Virus record (IMG/VR): IMGVR_UViG_3300024255_001563
Location: 62,001 to 126,000 of that record
DNA: 64,000 bases
Strand: one strand, 5' to 3'
Source of the DNA: a virus
Of the stretch, positions 61,701 to 64,000 are shown in pieces. The stretch's first letter is position 1. The number at the start of each line of letters is the position of its first letter. A program made the position numbers and the translations under genes. The notes under the pieces were generated by a model. That model was not told the origin of the DNA and did not search any database. It saw only the letters and a list, made by a program, of their open reading frames with translations.

Positions 61701-64000
61701 TTGTTATTTATAGAAATGTAAATGATAATTACCAAAAAACACAGGAACTTGTATCTCCATTAGTTAACGATCTTAACATAGAGTTTGGCAAGTCTTTGAG
61801 CATTAGCCAAGATGGAAATTTAATTGCAATAGGCGCCCCTGGCGCAGATGACTCTACATTAGGCGATAACATTGGCGCAGTTTATATATACGAACAAAAA
61901 GACGGAACCTTTGAGCTATCTCAGACACTAACAAGCGCAACGCCTGCAGAAGGTGAAGCATTTGGAAGTACTATTGATTTTGATGGTAGAACATTATACG
62001 TTAGTGCGTATAACGCATCGAGCGATGATGATACTACATTTGACAATACGTCAACAACGTTTGATAATTTATTTACAGCATTTAAAAATAAAATTAAAAT
62101 TAACGGTGCGGTTTATGTTTATGACAGGATTGATAATTCGTTAATATTTGGACAAGCAATTGATTATCACACTTACTTAGATCGAGACAGTGTAGCAGAA
62201 ATTGACAGATTTGGTAGAAATATTCTTGCTAAAAATAATCACATTTATGTTGCAGTTCCTGAGTATACTAACTCTAGCGGAAATACTGGAATTTTATTAG
62301 ATTACAGACGTCCAGGCACTGAAAAATTATGGAGTATCCATAGAGAAAACCAACCAACTGTTGATTTAGAAAAAATTAAAAGTATTTTCTTATATGATTC
62401 TAAGAAAAATGAACTTGTACAGTATCTAGATTATATTGATCCTGCACAAGGCAAAATTGCAGGTCCTGCAGATCAAGAAATTAGATATAAAACAACTGTA
62501 GATCCTGCTGTTTACACACTAGGAACTAGCAATTTAGTAGTAGACGAAACATTATCATGGGGTCCTGAACAAAAAGGCAGAGTATGGTGGGATTTATCTA
62601 ATGCAAAATTTTATGATGTATATCAAGGCAACTTAATATATAAAGCAAATAACTTTAATACACTGTATCCTGGAGCATCAATAGATGTTTACGAATGGGT
62701 AGAAAGTAAATACACTCCTGAAGATTGGGACAAACTTTCTATCACTTCCCGAGGTGCAGCTGAAAACATCACAGGAACTACAAAATACGGAAGTGTATCA
62801 TATAGTTCACGACGAGTATATGATCCTGTTGTAGGAAGTTTTACAACTTATTTTTATTATTGGGTTAAGAATAAAACAACAGTTCCTGACATATTAGGAA
62901 GAAAACTATCAGTTAACGCTGTATCTAAGTTAATTGAAGATCCTAAGGGAGAACAATATAAATTTATTTCTTTTGCTGATTCGTCTTCGTTTGTGTTACA
63001 CAACTGTGGGAAGCTATTAAAAGATAGTGACATTGTTCTTAATATACAATACTGGACTACTGGAAACAAGTATTCTAATATTCATAACCAATATCAAATT
63101 GTAACCGAAGGCCTGTCAACTAGTGTGCCTAACGATACTATTATTAATAAAGTTTTTGACAGTTTAGTTGGATACGATTCTCAAGGCAGAAATGTTCCTG
63201 ATGCTACATTGTCAGTAAGAGAAAAATATGGGATACTTAACAAACCAAGACAGTCAATGTTTGTTAATAGATCAGAAGCATTAAAGCAGGTTATCGAACG
63301 TGTTAATTTAATATTCAAAGAAAATTTAATCATAGACGAAAAAGACACTTCGTTATTATTTGATAATGATCCTGCTCCAAAAATTACATCAGGTAGATAC
63401 GACACTGTTATTGACAATCATGTAGATTTACAATTTGTTAGTTCGGCAAGAGCACAAACAGCAGAGTTAACTCCAATAGTTGAAAATGGTAGAATTGTTC
63501 GTGTAGATATTGCAAATCCTGGAAGAAGCTACAAAGTTGTTCCTACATACGAAATAACAGGACAAGGCGCAGACGCTAAACTTGCAATATCGTTAAACGC
63601 ATTGGGACAAATAGATAATGTTGCAGTTTTAAATCAAGGATATAACTATAACGAAAATACAGTGATATCTGTTAGACCAATCGCTGTATTAGTTAATTCA
63701 GACGAAACTGCAAACAGTCAGTGGGCGCTTTATCATAGAATTAGTAACGAATGGATAAGAGTTGCATCTCAAGCATATGACGTTAAGTCTTATTGGGATT
63801 ACATTGATTGGTATGCCACAGATTATGATCAGTTTACTCAAGTAAATCATCTAATTGACTTTACATATAATTTGCAAGGCTTAGACGCAAATAATGGCGA
63901 TATCGTTAAGGTATTAAATGCTGGCGGCGAGGGCTGGATCTTATTAGAAAAAATTGACGAGCAAGATACTATTGACTATACTGTAAATTATAAAACAGTT
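52709..64000 (+). CDS. gp7: Giant baseplate wedge or tail protein in gp7 position (3' end beyond window)
   Basis: At least 3764 codons without a stop. ATG at 52709 overlaps the gp6 stop. The N-terminus HLPKYFRTEKNQKFLQSTLDQLLQPG and YTIDPHIDWDKFTNFRNYYWLPNG is a baseplate-like opening. Residues ~1775-1840 (YLENIVNDEVSAYKFYQGMI, SKNSLDKLFDVLSE) recall the wedge motif in T4 gp7. Beyond it are CBM-like W/Y modules near residues 1435, 1695, 2200, 2825 and 2895, and FG-GAP-like repeats (FGLGQGFSLDGKYLLVGAP, FGKSLSISQDGNLIAIGAP, FGSTIDFDGRTLYVSA) near 2120-2190 and 2975-3180, which usually build an integrin-type propeller. T4 gp7 has 1032 aa. Identity with gp7 rests mainly on position. Confidence 0.72.
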   Translation, partial: MAHNDNQKEFPIPDGNSNKRETARHLPKYFRTEKNQKFLQSTLDQLLQPGTAEKTNSFVGRKTAKSFSLNDTYLDEVSDDRANYQLEPVSVIKDQNNNVTYYQEYRDYINQIANFGGVNNNHSRNTKQEFYTIDPHIDWDKFTNFRNYYWLPNGPQAVDIPGEQKEIASTYTVELQSALGDYSYVFSPDGLTNNPTLKLYRGVKYRFEITTPGVPLTFRTKRTLDDEFLLDEGITAQEVESGVIELTLGTESPDELFYVASNDINIGGLIRVANQEDASFIDVTSEILNKKAYTTRDGWALTNGLKIKFAGETIPSTYAEGEWYVEGIGDKINLVSSTDVDVSFPVGIDLTVPFDDIDGEGFDGLPFSQAIGYPKDKDYILINRASVDGNFWARYNRWFHKDVIDLSSRVNGVSVNLDQTQRASRPIIEFDAGLKLYNFGTKNKSSVDLIDNFTSDVFSTIEGGLGYNVDGIQLSQGMRVLFLNDPDPLVKGRVFEVTFINFKGSGETGQISLVETDDSIPQSGENVLVIRGNENGGKIWYFDGEIWNIAQEKTSVNQPPIFDVFDKDDESFSNTEKYIASSFRGTKIFGYKENQLTTDSELGFGISYRSISNVGDIVFDFNYNTDAFNYQDNDQITTIPINKGFLRKYYNNNTFESVGIYTKAHRMSEQKVILQYVNDRTRLTYPINCYNQSSYLDDLTVAVYVNNIRQKENVDFVLENNADKFKHVKFNNTVPVDSTIIIKCASSKPKNKNGYYEIASNLEKNPLNDDIESLTLGEISEHVATIVDSLIDEIGDEFTSTNFRDISNSSKYGKKFLKHSSPLNLSMYSLLDKDSNLIKSIRYAKKEYSKFKREFLEIAEGLEFNGSNKQHVDEIIKELTKSKTSSMPFYFSDMIPYGTAIKTRIIVEDPDARFFALNRQFTLDTLSTQAVTVYLNNTQLLHEKDYIFNSQGFIEITATKSFQDIIEINEYDTTNGSFIPPTPTKLGLYPLHQPEQFVDNSYSTPVTLIKGHDGSIVRAFNDYRDELILELEKRIFNNIKVKYDQTLFNIHNYLPGLNRNTGFSRQEVYTPMISDFLQWMTLVDTDYTINSYYDRQNSFTFNYSKLSDKNGDMLPGWWKGAFRHYFDTITPHLTPWTMLGYTIKPTWWEDQYGPAPYTKNNYLLWEDLEKGIIREPGKGFVINPLYARPGLTTFIPVDKNGNLLGPSDCNIPKKFNTVNLNDGFVFGDSAPVEEAWRNSSEFPFALLTSLAINNAPLLLATGYDRSRQVRNQLGHIVYSETDTYIKLQDIVTFSDAQDSQLIQTSGVVNYVQGYMASTLSDNFYNYQTALTSIQNNLAFKVGGFTDKSKFKLILDSRTPLNDGNVFIPEENYQIFLRTSSPLKTINYSGVIIELSAQGFVIRGYDREIPAFTYYPSYQSSNDISTNVGGVSESFVRWEANRTYSKDTIVEGAAGVYYRATSTFTSVNQIDTKNLVKLPKLPVTGGIDAIFKSKFNKSQTLSLQYGSTLRTVQEVIDFLLGYEAWLKDQGFRFEYFDGNEQIISDWKASAKEFMFWVTHKWGEGALISLSPAADQVYFETEYSIVDSVTDNFYGYSLLKADGKSLTQDLIKINRIEDNVFKLEPASATDGIYAIKLPVVQKEHVVLIDNLSVFNDIVYQPETGYRQDRIKIFGYRTGDWNGSLNIPGFIYSEVNISDWEPWKDYKVGDIVKYKEFYYTADKQVPGEEFFNFYSWKRLDDVPSSKLQPNFDYKATQFTDFYDLDTDNFDVEQQQLAQHLIGYQKRQYLENIVNDEVSAYKFYQGMIKEKGSKNSLDKLFDVLSETDSDSLDFYEEWAIKQGQYGSAEGFDEVEFKLDEQKFRLNPQPIKLTNLDNLEGLTYGIKDYEVFKKPSNYSTDLFPTLDTYSQFTRSPGFVNLDDTKYILSNYDDLLTLNIDTTLKGEYVWVGSSLNSWNVYQYDKIDTTLIGVQTLPEKVTDTTSAYELKLTLNNSPSVDVGEIIGVYDVITETVSANSVTTIQEQNSFSGFFKVTKKVLNIIYVESDDQYPEVIDCIGIITKFDSVKVANYKEANEFAQSGIIKDSLIWVENNNQNWKVLKNTQPYNLLQKIEGDTSEINDDFSRSIAVNDRNSIISIASPNAGNDGKISIYNRGGNNQDYQFSQFIEPNIEVANFGKQFGLGQGFSLDGKYLLVGAPSAANVKSRFKGPWDENTDYQNGDIVKYEGLLWEIIVDIQGAASAQEFGSFGSIIEILQKNNIFAAEASFKNIVTGNYPFSDVETDHVLIRAPRDQYNATGTGDTVFFDWYLQTTANQDQDVLEDRQPFDGAIPQINETFLESGLTIQKKVDVVLYIDVISAIPEIGDQVEAENVFGYVNYVFVDAGAATIYIERTSGQWSTTDNIFLESGEFVGQYVKQLPDEQIDVTADLGGYWYFDLGTTITVGDTRTDEGRSLAVYNIVPQGSVDLEAAGGNIYDLNNSVTNIGENSINSYIRTLTYQGTPGPGGSLNIIPSDLFIVRAPKDLTDKLVVGDEVGLEILRFPKYSDDSYVDITPTGLSYTDTNKKHTLYDLWTGYIDFDLDELTPPDQGGQPYEPRVGQFVRERTPNPGGTARVVFFQKFNNSRGRVYVTDVQGDWGIGNDGRYLEMIGTESDTFTSQTLGDIRATALGSEDLNIGSLCVFQLDAEIEDVPPASTIIGAEYLIYKDFEILGLPLLPNFPSSDNFDYKQVFNIKTDPNGSGNGLSNFGYFAVYEKENVSSFNVVNSFIVPDELDNLRIGSTIKIAKRNDLYKAFIGCAGNGTTNNPGRIYFVNNGTDDEGIVYNWELAKDKRYKGEFNSNKNFFVNDYVYYEGYFYEALTNIAGDGSTFIPTEWQLINSDQIRSIDYLGYVPNDTNILPEDFNYKGFFTKRSNYIVDEIIQYQNGNFYKALRNIPLNYNGFIDNNGVIEVPSADWELINFTLGGDQDLRLDSTNLVKFAEKFDVSDNAEVLVVTAEFNNGIRKVVIYRNVNDNYQKTQELVSPLVNDLNIEFGKSLSISQDGNLIAIGAPGADDSTLGDNIGAVYIYEQKDGTFELSQTLTSATPAEGEAFGSTIDFDGRTLYVSAYNASSDDDTTFDNTSTTFDNLFTAFKNKIKINGAVYVYDRIDNSLIFGQAIDYHTYLDRDSVAEIDRFGRNILAKNNHIYVAVPEYTNSSGNTGILLDYRRPGTEKLWSIHRENQPTVDLEKIKSIFLYDSKKNELVQYLDYIDPAQGKIAGPADQEIRYKTTVDPAVYTLGTSNLVVDETLSWGPEQKGRVWWDLSNAKFYDVYQGNLIYKANNFNTLYPGASIDVYEWVESKYTPEDWDKLSITSRGAAENITGTTKYGSVSYSSRRVYDPVVGSFTTYFYYWVKNKTTVPDILGRKLSVNAVSKLIEDPKGEQYKFISFADSSSFVLHNCGKLLKDSDIVLNIQYWTTGNKYSNIHNQYQIVTEGLSTSVPNDTIINKVFDSLVGYDSQGRNVPDATLSVREKYGILNKPRQSMFVNRSEALKQVIERVNLIFKENLIIDEKDTSLLFDNDPAPKITSGRYDTVIDNHVDLQFVSSARAQTAELTPIVENGRIVRVDIANPGRSYKVVPTYEITGQGADAKLAISLNALGQIDNVAVLNQGYNYNENTVISVRPIAVLVNSDETANSQWALYHRISNEWIRVASQAYDVKSYWDYIDWYATDYDQFTQVNHLIDFTYNLQGLDANNGDIVKVLNAGGEGWILLEKIDEQDTIDYTVNYKTV

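Noticed and set aside
1-64000. CRISPR arrays, insertion sequences, integrase or attachment sites
   Set aside because: No regularly spaced direct repeats, terminal inverted repeats with a transposase, or integrase-like gene were seen.

Overview
The window looks like part of the genome of a lytic, contractile-tailed T4-like phage of marine type, most like the T4-like phages of Pelagibacter (SAR11) or picocyanobacteria. This rests on the T4 core gene set (gp20, gp21, gp22, gp23, gp26, gp51, gp46, gp47, gp55, gp48, gp53, gp5, gp25, gp6 and a gp7-position gene), the visibly AT-rich DNA, late promoters resembling the T4 TATAAATA box, and very large tail-fibre and baseplate proteins. No photosynthesis gene, tRNA or integrase is visible, and the host is an inference.

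Layout. 1-26.5 kb (minus strand) is the host-recognition region: a glycine-rich fibre or adhesin cut by the window edge, an S74-chaperone fibre, four giant fibre-like proteins (2341, 1829, 1241 and 1612 aa) on a common beta-helix scaffold, a 349-aa relative, and four copies of a small beta-rich protein. 26.5-27.3 kb holds two MGRP-start virion proteins. 27.3-27.8 kb is non-coding and contains a candidate free-standing structured RNA with its own sigma70-type promoter and terminator. 27.8-37 kb (minus) is the head module: gp23, gp22, gp21, an acidic prohead core protein, a Rossmann-like protein, a small protein, the gp20 portal and a tape-measure protein. At 37.0 kb two late promoters diverge, with gp26 and gp51 on the plus strand. 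38.1-43.4 kb (minus) carries a basic small protein, a second non-coding stretch that folds into several junctions and may be a large structured RNA, a SegE-like GIY-YIG endonuclease, a small protein, gp46, gp47 and the late sigma factor gp55. 43.5-64 kb (plus) is the baseplate operon: gp48, gp53, a hub protein, gp5, gp25, gp6, and a giant open frame of at least 3764 codons that runs off the window.

How it works together. gp55 and gp47-gp46 each have a perfect TTGACA-17-TATAAT promoter, so host RNA polymerase would transcribe them early. gp55 would then redirect polymerase to the NATAAATA or CTAAATA boxes found in front of the structural genes. The candidate RNA at 27.4-27.7 kb has an early-type promoter although it lies inside the late structural region.

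The strongest candidates for undescribed biology are the two structured non-coding regions and the tail-fibre system in which one beta-helix scaffold carries different inserted modules (Asp-box propellers, a LamG-like domain, a second propeller-like domain). All gene names come from reading protein sequence and gene order. No database search was run.
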